This document shows positions 44,891 through 53,404 of a stretch of DNA of 64,000 bases, piece after piece. The DNA lies in the NCBI RefSeq assembly GCF_024518835.1, contig NZ_JANIGO010000005.1, positions 62,001 to 126,000 of the forward strand, read 5' to 3'. Each line of letters starts with the position of its first letter. The first letter of the stretch is position 1. This DNA is from Limnobacter humi (GTDB lineage Bacteria > Pseudomonadota > Gammaproteobacteria > Burkholderiales > Burkholderiaceae_B). The notes under the pieces were generated by a model that made no database searches, was not told the DNA's origin, and saw nothing but the letters and a program-made list of their open reading frames with translations. The position numbers and the translations under genes are program-made.

Positions 44891-46462
44891 ATGCTCCGTT
44901 TTCTTCTTTCAGTGGGCATGGCCGGGTTGCTGCTGTCCCACAGTGTTCAGGCGGTTGAATTGGGCCGGATGGAAATCCGTTCCCAGGCCGGCATGCCGTT
45001 CATCGCCCACATTGCACTGACAGCCAGCCCCCAGGAGTTGAGCAATCCCGAATCGGTGGTTGTGAATTTGGTGGGTGGCGACAACAGCGATTTTCAGGGC
45101 AGCGTCAGAACCCGGCTTTTCCTGCAGCCGCAGGGAGCAGGTGGTTTTTTGCGTGTCACAGCATTGGACCCGTTGCCACGGTCGGTGGTGTTGACATTTT
45201 CGGCTTCAACACCCGACGGACCCTTGTTGCGTGAATATGCAATCGACAATGGTGTGGTTCGCACCCGTGACATCCAGAGGCCCAAACCCCCGGCGCCACC
45301 AGCACCCACACCCCTGCTAAAACCGGTGGCCGAACCGGAAGATGCCGATGTCAACGCTGACAAGGTGTTGGAACCCGCTCCACCCGAGGGAATTGAGCTA
45401 CGGCTGTTGGACCAGACCAATGATGGCGCGATGCCGTCCCCCCGCGCCACAGCCAGTGATCTGGAATTGCTGGCCAAGTCGGATGCAGCACTGAATGCAG
45501 ACCCAAACCTGCGTGAACAGGCACGCACTGCGCTGGGTGTGATGGGTCAGTTGAAAGACCGTCTCGCTTTGTTGTTTCAAATCAAAGCCAGCAAGGCCGT
45601 GGTAGAAGCCGCAGTGAGTCGGGACATTGAACAGGAGCCCAGCAGCTACACCTTAACGTTGCAAACGGATGCAAAGACCAACCGTGCGCAGCCTGTTCCT
45701 GAAACCGGCAGTGCGCCGGACAAGCCGCTAGCGCCGGTTCAGTCGCCCGCTGTGGGTGCACCCGCTTCAGCATCTGCCGCGCCAGCCTCGTCGGCAAGTC
45801 CTTCGGCGCAAACTCAACCACAGCAGCCCGTGGCCAAACCGGCACAACCCGCGCGGGGCAATGATTTGATCCGCTACTTTGTCATCACGATTGTGTTTGC
45901 AGTGATTGTGCTGGTGGCGGGTTATGCCTGGATGCTGCGCAACAGGCCCCAGTGGATTCCCGCCCCGATGCAGTCAACGGATGCCCCTTCCGCGCTGCGT
46001 GAAGAACCGGTATTGCCCGCACCGCAAACACCGGTGGCAGCCTTGCCCAACCGGCCCGAGTTGCCTGAAACGATGATGGATGAGCCAGTGGTGGATGCCG
46101 AACCTGCCCCGCAGGCTGCACCACCGGTGATGGCGAGCTTGCCGCCTGAGCCCGACTTTGATGACACGCCGCCGGACTGGGCTGATGCCGATGATGATGC
46201 CATTGATGTGCCGCCTGCTGCGCAGGCCGATGCCGAGGTTACCAACCCGATGGTGGATGTAGAGCCTGAGCGGTTTGAAGAGCCTGAATTCAAGAATGAA
46301 AACGATGCCCGCATTGAGTTGGCGGCCGCCTACATGGAAATTGAGGACTTCGACGCTGCGATGAAATTGATCGACAGTATTGAGGGCGAGCTCACGGAGG
46401 TGCAGATGAATCGCCTTCAAAAAATTCGTGAAGAAATGACGCAGGGTGAGGCGGATCAATGA
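44891..46462 (+). CDS. FimV-like membrane protein in the fliO position
   Basis: A 523-residue protein between fliN and fliP. It has a signal peptide (1-21), then an N-terminal domain VELGRMEIRSQAGMPFIAHIAL that resembles the FimV/HubP N-terminus. A Pro/Ala-rich region, a single membrane helix (about 327-350, YFVITIVFAVIVLVAGYAWML), and an acidic linker follow. The C-terminal motif DARIELAAAYMEIEDFDAAMKLIDSIE, TPR-like, resembles the FimV C-terminal domain. No LysM is seen. FliO, a short single-span protein that helps FliP assemble, is expected here and is absent, so this may replace it or be a polar landmark. Function is inference. Confidence 0.7.
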   Translation: MLRFLLSVGMAGLLLSHSVQAVELGRMEIRSQAGMPFIAHIALTASPQELSNPESVVVNLVGGDNSDFQGSVRTRLFLQPQGAGGFLRVTALDPLPRSVVLTFSASTPDGPLLREYAIDNGVVRTRDIQRPKPPAPPAPTPLLKPVAEPEDADVNADKVLEPAPPEGIELRLLDQTNDGAMPSPRATASDLELLAKSDAALNADPNLREQARTALGVMGQLKDRLALLFQIKASKAVVEAAVSRDIEQEPSSYTLTLQTDAKTNRAQPVPETGSAPDKPLAPVQSPAVGAPASASAAPASSASPSAQTQPQQPVAKPAQPARGNDLIRYFVITIVFAVIVLVAGYAWMLRNRPQWIPAPMQSTDAPSALREEPVLPAPQTPVAALPNRPELPETMMDEPVVDAEPAPQAAPPVMASLPPEPDFDDTPPDWADADDDAIDVPPAAQADAEVTNPMVDVEPERFEEPEFKNENDARIELAAAYMEIEDFDAAMKLIDSIEGELTEVQMNRLQKIREEMTQGEADQ

Positions 46463-47199
46463 AAAGATTTGGATTGGCCACTGCACTGATGATCGGTTTG
46501 CTGTTGGTGCTGGAACCGGCATGGGCGCAGCAATTGCCAGGTTTCGTATCCACCCCGGGGCGCAACGGCTCCACCGTGTATTCGCTGCCAGTGCAAACGC
46601 TGCTGTTCATGACATTCCTCACGGTACTGCCCGGCCTGCTGTTGATGATGACCGGGTTTACGCGCATTGTGATTGTGATGTCCCTGTTGCGGATGGCGTT
46701 GGGCACGCAGAACTCGCCGCCCAATCAGGTCATCATCGGGTTGAGTCTGTTTCTGACTTTTTACATCATGTCGCCCACCTTCAATCAGGTGTACAACCAG
46801 GCGTATCTGCCCTACGACGACGGAAAAATCACCTTCCAGCAAGCTGTGGATGTGGCCACCAAACCCGTGGCAGCATTCATGATCAAGCAAACCCGAGCCG
46901 AGGATTTTTCACTGTTCGCCAGTTATGCTGAAAAACCCGTGAGCAAGGTGGAAGATGCGCCCATGTCGGTGCTTATCCCGGCTTTTGTCACCAGTGAACT
47001 CAAGACGGCGTTTCAGATCGGTTTCATGATCTTTCTGCCGTTTCTCATCATTGACCTGATTGTCTCCAGTGTGCTGATGTCCATGGGGATGATGATGTTG
47101 TCACCAATGCTGATTTCACTGCCATTCAAGTTGATGCTGTTTGTCTTGATTGATGGCTGGAACCTGCTGATGGGTTCCCTGATTCAAAGTTTCGCGTGA
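46459..47199 (+). CDS. fliP: Flagellar export gate protein FliP
   Basis: Core subunit of the FliPQR export gate. The 246 residues have a signal peptide (to about 23, EPAWAQ) and the signatures PVQTLLFMTFLTVLPGLLLMMTGFTRIVIVMSLLRMALGTQ, PPNQVIIGLSLFLTFYIMSP, and VLIPAFVTSELKTAFQIGFMIFLPFLIIDLIVSSVLMSMGMMMLSP. Overlaps the FimV-like gene by 4 nt. FliQ and FliR, its usual next genes, are on the opposite strand 1-2 kb away. Confidence 0.97.
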   Translation: MKRFGLATALMIGLLLVLEPAWAQQLPGFVSTPGRNGSTVYSLPVQTLLFMTFLTVLPGLLLMMTGFTRIVIVMSLLRMALGTQNSPPNQVIIGLSLFLTFYIMSPTFNQVYNQAYLPYDDGKITFQQAVDVATKPVAAFMIKQTRAEDFSLFASYAEKPVSKVEDAPMSVLIPAFVTSELKTAFQIGFMIFLPFLIIDLIVSSVLMSMGMMMLSPMLISLPFKLMLFVLIDGWNLLMGSLIQSFA

Positions 47200-47205
47200 G
47201 CCGAC

Positions 47206-48339
47206 ATGTCGGAAGACAATGATGTCGAACGCGAGTTACCGGCCACCGAGCGAAAAATCCAGAAAGCTCGGGAAGAGGGCAACATACCGCGATCCAAAGA
47301 CCTTGCCGGCGCATTGGTGGTGCTGGTTGGTTTGTTGGGGGTCAGTGTTCTGTCCGGGTTTCTGACCGACCAAAACAAGCAATTGATGAAATCGGCCCTC
47401 ACCCTGAGTGTGGCCGATGCCAAGGACCCCGCCCGCATGCCGGTGGCTTTCATGGAATTGCTGCTCAAGGCATTGCTCGTGATTTCCCCCTGGTTGCTGG
47501 CGGTGGCTGTGGCTGCTGTGGTGGGCACTTTGCTGGTGGGTGGTGCGGTTTTCGTCACCAAAAACCTGGAGCCCAAATTCTCCAAGCTCAACCCAATCAG
47601 CGGGTTGAAGAACATGTTTTCCGCGCATGCCATGTTCGAGTTTGTGAAAGCCCTCGTCAAAGCGTTGGTGATTGGCGGTGTGGCGTTCGGCCTGGTGTGG
47701 ATGAATGTGAATGAATTTCCCCGCATGATGACCATCCCCCTGCCCAACGCGATTGAACTGGCAACCGCCTTGGCCCTGAAGGACGCGATGGTGCTGGCCT
47801 TGGTGTTCGCGGTGGCTGTGTCGCCCGATGCACCGTACCAGATTTTCCGGTACCTCAAGCAGTTGCGGATGAATGTGGAGGAGATCAAGCGGGAGCAGAA
47901 AGAGTCCGAGGGAGACCCGCATGTCAAAGCCCGTGTTCGGCAAATACAGCGGGACATGTCGCGCCGACGCATGATGGCCTCAATTCCCAATGCGGATGTG
48001 ATTGTGACCAACCCCACCCATTACGCGGTGGCCCTGGCTTACAAGGATGGCAAGGGTGCGCCACGGGTGGTGGCCAAGGGCGTTGACCTGATTGCCCACC
48101 AGATTCGTGAGTTGGGCAAAACCCATCACATCGCCCAAATTGAAGTGCCACACCTGGCACGTGCGCTCTACAAGCACGTGGACATTGACCGGGAAATTCC
48201 CCCAACGCTGTACACCGCTGTGGCCAAGCTGCTGGCCTATTTGTACACCATGGAGCAGGGCCAGGTTGATGAGGCGGTGTTTCCCGGCGAACAGGACATT
48301 CCGGTGGGCATGGACCCTGGGCCAAGCCCCGAGTCTTGA
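47206..48339 (+). CDS. flhB: Flagellar export switch protein FlhB
   Basis: Inner-membrane export-gate protein governing the substrate-specificity switch. The 377 residues start MSEDNDVERELPATERKIQKAREEGNIPRSKD, as in FlhB, followed by four membrane segments and the cytoplasmic domain with the autocleavage site NPTH near residue 268 (VIVTNPTHYAVALAY). It lies 6 nt after fliP; flhA is 9 kb away, not adjacent. FliK-type proteins probably act on its cytoplasmic domain. Confidence 0.97.
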   Translation: MSEDNDVERELPATERKIQKAREEGNIPRSKDLAGALVVLVGLLGVSVLSGFLTDQNKQLMKSALTLSVADAKDPARMPVAFMELLLKALLVISPWLLAVAVAAVVGTLLVGGAVFVTKNLEPKFSKLNPISGLKNMFSAHAMFEFVKALVKALVIGGVAFGLVWMNVNEFPRMMTIPLPNAIELATALALKDAMVLALVFAVAVSPDAPYQIFRYLKQLRMNVEEIKREQKESEGDPHVKARVRQIQRDMSRRRMMASIPNADVIVTNPTHYAVALAYKDGKGAPRVVAKGVDLIAHQIRELGKTHHIAQIEVPHLARALYKHVDIDREIPPTLYTAVAKLLAYLYTMEQGQVDEAVFPGEQDIPVGMDPGPSPES

Positions 48340-48351
48340 ACCGCCACTGCG

Positions 48352-49110
48352 CTACCGATTCCAGATCGGAATGGTAAACAGGGTGTTGAATGCGCTTTCG
48401 AAAAAGCTGACAAAGAATGGCAGGGACAGGTACAGCAGCGCCAGGCCTGCGAAGATGGTGATCGAAAACCCCACCGACATGATGTTGAACTGCGGCGCTG
48501 CGCGACTCAACAGGCCCAAGGCGATGTTCACCGACAGCACACACGCCATGATGGGCAAGGTGAGCTGCATGGCGATTTGAAACAACAGCAAGCCACTTTG
48601 GGCAATTTTCAACGGGTTGAGAAAACTGAAATCGGTCGAGATGGGCACCACCTGAAAACTGGTGAGGATGCCATCCATGGCCATGAGATGGCCATTCATG
48701 CTGAGGAAGACCAGCGTGGCCATGATGTTGAGAAACGCGCCGATCATCGGCGAGGTGGTGGCTTTTTGCGGGTCAATGAACATGGCAAATGCCAGGCCCA
48801 TCTGCAAGCCAATGAAGTCACCGGCCACCTCCATGGCGGCGAAAATCACCCGCATGAAAAACCCCAGTGAAACCCCGACCAGAATTTGCTGAAAAACCAG
48901 GGGAACCAGGGGCTGTGTGGTGTCGAAGCTGGCCACCGGTGTGCCGGCCACCAGGTATGCCGTGAAGGCAGCAAGGCCAATTCGCACGCGGCGGTTCACC
49001 GAGCGTGCATCAAACAGGGGAGCCGTGGCGAGCAGTGCGCTGACGCGAATGAAGGGCATCATCCATTGCATGAGCCAGGTGTTGAACCATGCACTGTCGA
49101 TCTCGAACAT
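48352..49110 (-). CDS. fliR: Flagellar export gate protein FliR
   Basis: FliPQR gate subunit, 252 residues from ATG 49110 (MFEIDSAWFNTWLMQWMMPFIRVSALLATAPLF), matching the FliR N-terminus; a TTG at 49125 is an alternative. About six membrane segments, with VNRRVRIGLAAFTAYL, EVAGDFIGLQMGLAFAMFIDP and GLLSRAAPQFNIMSVGFSI typical. Convergent with flhB (12-nt gap). It starts 7 nt after the fliQ stop. Confidence 0.96.
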   Translation of the reverse strand: MFEIDSAWFNTWLMQWMMPFIRVSALLATAPLFDARSVNRRVRIGLAAFTAYLVAGTPVASFDTTQPLVPLVFQQILVGVSLGFFMRVIFAAMEVAGDFIGLQMGLAFAMFIDPQKATTSPMIGAFLNIMATLVFLSMNGHLMAMDGILTSFQVVPISTDFSFLNPLKIAQSGLLLFQIAMQLTLPIMACVLSVNIALGLLSRAAPQFNIMSVGFSITIFAGLALLYLSLPFFVSFFESAFNTLFTIPIWNR

Positions 49111-49117
49111 GGCGGGC

Positions 49118-49387
49118 TTAACCAATTATGCTGGGGATGGTCTGGATCAATCGGCGCGAATAATCCACCAGGGTACTGAGCATCCAGGGGCCCAAGGCCA
49201 ACAAACAAAAGAAGATGGCCAAGACTTTGGGGATGAACGACAGGGTCATTTCGTTGATTTGTGTGGCCGCTTGAACGATCGACACCAACAGTCCCACGAT
49301 TAGTGCAATCAAGAGCAAGGGTGCAGAGACCATCAGCATGGTCAGCAGGGCATCCTGCCCAAGGTTCAGTACCGTCTGTGCATTCAT
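49118..49387 (-). CDS. fliQ: Flagellar export gate protein FliQ
   Basis: Small two-span gate subunit, 89 residues from ATG 49387 (MNAQTVLNLGQDALLTMLMVSAPLLLIALIVGLLVSIVQAATQINEMTLSFIPK), the family signature. It precedes fliR on the minus strand, so fliQR form a separate unit from fliP and face the other way. Divergent from fliS. Confidence 0.95.
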   Translation of the reverse strand: MNAQTVLNLGQDALLTMLMVSAPLLLIALIVGLLVSIVQAATQINEMTLSFIPKVLAIFFCLLALGPWMLSTLVDYSRRLIQTIPSIIG

Positions 49388-49518
49388 GAAAAAAATTGTC
49401 CTGTGGGGGGCAGTGGGCCTTGTGGACATTATTTCCAAACCGGTGGCGGATTGGCCATGTGAAATCCCACCAAAATCAACCATTTCATTTGTGCTGTCGC
49501 CGTCAAAGAGTTGTTACA

Positions 49519-49968
49519 GTGAATGCATTCGATGTCAATGTGGACATAGCGCGCATGTACGGTGCCAAGGCATACAAATCGGTGGATTTGAACACCGCGG
49601 TGATTTCAGCCACGCCGCATGGTTTGATAACCATGCTGATGGACGAGGCAATCAAACGCATGCGCCTGGCTGTCATCCACATGGAAGAACGCCGGTATGC
49701 TGAAAAAGGCACCTGCATTGGCAAGGCGATACAAATCATTCAGGACGGCTTGATGGCCGCCCTGAACATGGAGGAGGGCGGTGAGATTGCCCTTCGCCTG
49801 AAAGGCCTGTACGAATACACCACACAGCAGTTGGTCTTGTCGTCAGCGCGCAATGACCCGGCCTTGTTGCAAGTGTGCATCGACATCATGGGTGAAATAC
49901 GGGCTGGCTGGGTCGAAATTGCCCATGTGGCCGACAGTGCTGCCAAATCCGCCAGCGCTGGCGTGTAA
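49519..49968 (+). CDS. fliS: Flagellin export chaperone FliS
   Basis: Cytoplasmic chaperone for flagellin, 149 residues from GTG 49519 (VNAFDVNVDIARMYGAKAYKSVDL). FliS signatures are AYKSVDLNTAVISATPHGLITMLMDEAIKRM, KGTCIGKAIQIIQDGLMAALNMEEGGEIALRLKGLYEYTTQQLVLSSARNDP. No flagellin or fliD gene is in the window, so its clients lie elsewhere. It starts the fliS-fliT-fliK-fliF series and diverges from fliQ. Confidence 0.92.
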   Translation: MNAFDVNVDIARMYGAKAYKSVDLNTAVISATPHGLITMLMDEAIKRMRLAVIHMEERRYAEKGTCIGKAIQIIQDGLMAALNMEEGGEIALRLKGLYEYTTQQLVLSSARNDPALLQVCIDIMGEIRAGWVEIAHVADSAAKSASAGV

Positions 49969-49982
49969 GTCGGGGCGGGACC

Positions 49983-50330
49983 ATGAACCAGTTTCGACCC
50001 GAGCCCGATGCCCATCCCGTCATTGCCCTGTATGCACAAATTGCCGAGCAGGCCGCGCGTCTGTTGCGGTCAGCACAGCAATCCCAGTGGGATGAATTCG
50101 CCCTTCAGGAGCAGCAATTCAGTCAACTGGTCCAGTCGCTGAACAATTACCCGGAAGATCCCCAAACGCTGACGGAATCGGAGATCCTGCTTCGCACCGT
50201 GTATTTGCGCCAAATCATGAATGACAACGATCAGACCCACCAGTTGGTCAAGTTGCGAACCGATGAACTGGAACGAGCGCTGGTGTTGCAAAACAATGCA
50301 GACCGCCTTGAGAAGGGCTACGGGGAATAA
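49983..50330 (+). CDS. fliT: FliT-like flagellar chaperone
   Basis: A 115-residue helical protein 15 nt after fliS. It has the size and helical, Gln-rich character of FliT, the chaperone for FliD and, in enterobacteria, a regulator of FlhDC. Sequence similarity is too low to be sure from reading alone; the call rests mainly on the fliS-fliT order. Short soluble hairpin (IALYAQIAEQAARLLRSAQQSQWDEF). Confidence 0.65.
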   Translation: MNQFRPEPDAHPVIALYAQIAEQAARLLRSAQQSQWDEFALQEQQFSQLVQSLNNYPEDPQTLTESEILLRTVYLRQIMNDNDQTHQLVKLRTDELERALVLQNNADRLEKGYGE

Positions 50331-50335
50331 GCACC

Positions 50336-51574
50336 ATGAAGCTGGAAGGGCTGCCCAGTCCACAGTTGCAACAAAAAACCCAGGCCTTGTTGTCCCATTC
50401 CATTTCCGCGGTGCAGGGTGCCATGGCTGCGCAGGTGGGCGAGGATTATCAAAACCAGCGCTTGCAGGGCAGGGCCCTGAGTGGCCAGTTCATGGGGTAC
50501 GACCCCCAAGGGCTGGCCAAGTTGAAGGTTGGGAATTTGGTGGTCCGTTTGCTGCTGCCCGTGGGGGCCAAGCCACCGGCCATTGGTGCCACCCTGGTGG
50601 TCAACATCACCGCGCGAGATTCCATCCTCCGGGGCGCTGGAGACTTGCCCGGTGAGTTAACCGAGTCATCTGACTTTGTGGGCGTGCTTAGCCGGCAGGC
50701 GCTGTTGCAGTCTGGTGCAAGTGACCTAGAACCCGATGACCTGTCCTTTCCCGCATTTCGGGCCCTGCACAGCGAGGATGTCCAAACCGATGTGAGTGAG
50801 AGCGGGCAACTGCTGGGCAAGTTGGTTCAGGCCATGGGTCCACGCGAGGGGGTTCGATTGGTGTTGATGGCCACGCAATTGGGCTTGCTCAGCCGCGTGT
50901 TGTTGGGTGAACCAGCCGATGGGGAACAACGGCCCCCCGAGCGCATGCACCCCTTGACCGAAGCCCTGGGTTTGATCGACGGCGGCGCGGATGACCTGCG
51001 CGACAACGCGACCCAGCTGGCCCGTCAACTGCAGTTGGCCATACAGCGCAGCGGGTTGTTTTACGAGTCGCATGTGCGACTGTGGCGAGAAGGCAAGTGG
51101 ACCTTGACCGAGCTGGGCGAAGAGCCACAGTCGGATTGGGGGCAGGCCCAGGCCTTGGCGGGAACGGAGGCCTCGTTCAACCCCGAACAGAACAAGTCGG
51201 CTTGGTTAACCAACCTGCAATTGAATTTGCTGCACACGCCCCGCTTGAGCCTGGTGATGCCCGGGCTAACGGGCGAACCCATCCACCTGACCATCGCGGC
51301 CAGCCGGCAAGACAGCGACGATCCAACCGATGAGTCGTCTGCCGAACAGGCTGCGCAGCCCACACCCTACAATCGGTTTGAGTTTGACATCCGCATGCAA
51401 CTGCCCACCTTGGGGCGAGTCCACGCGCAGGGTGTGATCGCCCGGCACAGCACTGATCTAACGGTGACTTTTGAAGAGGGCAAGCAGCCGCCCGAGAGCG
51501 CTGCCCACCAATTGAGCCGTGCATTGAGCGGCGCCCGGGTTCACGTGCAAACCTTTCCGGATGAAAACGCCTAA
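50336..51574 (+). CDS. Second FliK-like flagellar hook-length control protein
   Basis: A 412-residue protein 6 nt after the fliT-like gene. The C-terminal region (about 230-410) has SGLFYESHVRLWREGKWTLTELGEEPQ and FDIRMQLPTLGRVHAQGVIARHSTDLTVTFE, the pattern of the Flg_hook domain of beta/gammaproteobacterial FliK. The N-terminal part has YDPQGLAKLKVGNLVVRLLLPVGAKP. It differs from the 642-residue FliK-like protein at 40.6 kb, which has a much longer disordered region. Which one is the true ruler is not decided by sequence. Confidence 0.75.
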   Translation: MKLEGLPSPQLQQKTQALLSHSISAVQGAMAAQVGEDYQNQRLQGRALSGQFMGYDPQGLAKLKVGNLVVRLLLPVGAKPPAIGATLVVNITARDSILRGAGDLPGELTESSDFVGVLSRQALLQSGASDLEPDDLSFPAFRALHSEDVQTDVSESGQLLGKLVQAMGPREGVRLVLMATQLGLLSRVLLGEPADGEQRPPERMHPLTEALGLIDGGADDLRDNATQLARQLQLAIQRSGLFYESHVRLWREGKWTLTELGEEPQSDWGQAQALAGTEASFNPEQNKSAWLTNLQLNLLHTPRLSLVMPGLTGEPIHLTIAASRQDSDDPTDESSAEQAAQPTPYNRFEFDIRMQLPTLGRVHAQGVIARHSTDLTVTFEEGKQPPESAAHQLSRALSGARVHVQTFPDENA

Positions 51575-51653
51575 AAACCCCCTCTTTCTTCTTCCCCGTT
51601 CCGCAGGGCAATCCACACAATAGTTTCAAATCCCGAAATTTTTGTGAGTTGTC

Positions 51654-53396
51654 ATGTCGGAACTGCAAACCGTACCCAATGCAGGCAATGCTGTGGCCAC
51701 GCAGGCCCTGTCGCCTGTTCCAGGCCCGCTGGCGCAAGCCGGGACGGCCGGGGCGGCATGGAATCCGGATCGCCTCTTCAAAGGACTTCGCGGGCTGAGC
51801 CCCCAAAAGCGCCTGACCTTGTTGATTGCACTGCCGATGTTGCTCGGTTTGCTGGTGGCCGCCACGTTGTGGTCCACCCGTCCGGACTACAAAGTGCTGT
51901 TCACCAGCGTCAATGAAACAGACGGCGGCGCCATCATCAACTCCCTGAAGCAAATGGGTGTGCCTTACCAATACAGCGACAACGGGGGTGCCATTTTGGT
52001 ACCCGCCGACAAGGTGTACGAAACCCGGTTGCAATTGGCCAGCCAAGGTTTGCCAAAAGGCAGCGTGGTGGGTTTTGAGTTGTTTGAAAACCAGAAAATG
52101 GGCGTGACCCAATTTCAGGAGCAGGTGAATTTTCAGCGGGGCCTGGAGGGTGAACTGATCCGGTCTATTCAGTCGCTGGATGCCGTGCATTCTGCGCGGG
52201 TTCATTTGGCGTTGCCAAAAAACAGTGTGTTTCTGCGTGATCAACAAAAGCCGACAGCGTCCATCGTGGTCAACCTGAATCGCGGAAAATACCTCAGCCG
52301 GGAACAGGTCGACGGCATTGTCCATTTGGTGGCCAGCAGCGTGCCCCAACTCAGCCCCCGTGATGTCAGCATTGTGGACCAAACAGGCGCTTTGCTGACA
52401 GCCAACTCCAGTCCGAATGACCCGGCTTCGCTGACAGCAGACCAGATGGCCAAGGTCCAGAAAATGGAAGACACCTACAACAAGCGCATCATGGATTTGC
52501 TGGTGCCGATTGTGGGTGATGGCAATGTGCGCGCCAGTGTCACCGCCAAGGTCAATTTCAAGGAAGTGGAGCGGTCCGAAGAAAGTTACAAGCCCAACAA
52601 TGAGAGTGGCAATGCCAGCATCCGAAGCCAGCAGCAATCCTTGAATGCCGAGGGTGCCGGGCTGAATCCACAGGGCGTGCCTGGCATGATTTCCAATTCC
52701 CCAGGCGAAACCGTGGCACGAATTGGTGCAGCACCCAACGCTGGCAATGGCGCCAACAATTCAAACAGCAACGGTGGTGTTCAAAGTCGGGAATCGCTGG
52801 TCAATTATGAGGTGGATCGGGAGATTGTGCGGACCAAATCCAACCAGGTGGATGTGGCGCAAATCAACGCAGCGGTTTTGTTGAACTACAAAAGCGTGAC
52901 CAACAGTCGGGGAGAAACCCGTGAGGTTCCATTTACGCCAGCCGAAATGGCATCCATCCAAAAAATGGTCTCGGATGCCTTGGGCATTGATGCCAACCGA
53001 GGTGACACCTTGTCGGTACTCAACCAAAGTTTCGTGGGCAAACCCGAGAGTTTGGAAGCCGTGACCGAGCCATTGCCGTGGCAATCGTTGGTCAAGAATG
53101 CTGCAGTGCCTTTGGCATTGTCTGCGGTGGCCTTGGGATTGATTTTTGGCTTGTTGCGGCCCATGTTGAAATCACGGGATGGCGACAAGCCTGCCCCGCT
53201 GCAAGTCCAGCAAGACCCGTTGATGGAGGAGGATCCCGCACTGTGGCCCGAGCCTGTGGTGCTGCAGCGGAAAACAGATCAACCACCGATTTTGATTTCA
53301 AGCTCCGACAACCGGCAAGTGGAAGAAGTACAGCGCGTGGTTCGCCAAAACCCTGAATTGGCAGCCAACATCGTTAAGTCCTGGATTGGTGATTGA
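51654..53396 (+). CDS. fliF: Flagellar MS-ring protein FliF
   Basis: Base plate of the basal body in the inner membrane. The 580 residues have two membrane helices (about 58-78 and 479-504), with ring-building motifs between: YKVLFTSVNETDGGAIINSLKQMGVPYQY, GVTQFQEQVNFQRGLEGELIRSIQSLDAV, ARVHLALPKNSVFLRDQQKPTASIVVNL, and VNYEVDREIVRT. The C-terminal tail binds FliG. It follows the second fliK-like gene by 79 nt and overlaps an alternative upstream fliG start. Confidence 0.97.
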   Translation: MSELQTVPNAGNAVATQALSPVPGPLAQAGTAGAAWNPDRLFKGLRGLSPQKRLTLLIALPMLLGLLVAATLWSTRPDYKVLFTSVNETDGGAIINSLKQMGVPYQYSDNGGAILVPADKVYETRLQLASQGLPKGSVVGFELFENQKMGVTQFQEQVNFQRGLEGELIRSIQSLDAVHSARVHLALPKNSVFLRDQQKPTASIVVNLNRGKYLSREQVDGIVHLVASSVPQLSPRDVSIVDQTGALLTANSSPNDPASLTADQMAKVQKMEDTYNKRIMDLLVPIVGDGNVRASVTAKVNFKEVERSEESYKPNNESGNASIRSQQQSLNAEGAGLNPQGVPGMISNSPGETVARIGAAPNAGNGANNSNSNGGVQSRESLVNYEVDREIVRTKSNQVDVAQINAAVLLNYKSVTNSRGETREVPFTPAEMASIQKMVSDALGIDANRGDTLSVLNQSFVGKPESLEAVTEPLPWQSLVKNAAVPLALSAVALGLIFGLLRPMLKSRDGDKPAPLQVQQDPLMEEDPALWPEPVVLQRKTDQPPILISSSDNRQVEEVQRVVRQNPELAANIVKSWIGD

Positions 53397-53404
53397 GAAC
53401 GACT

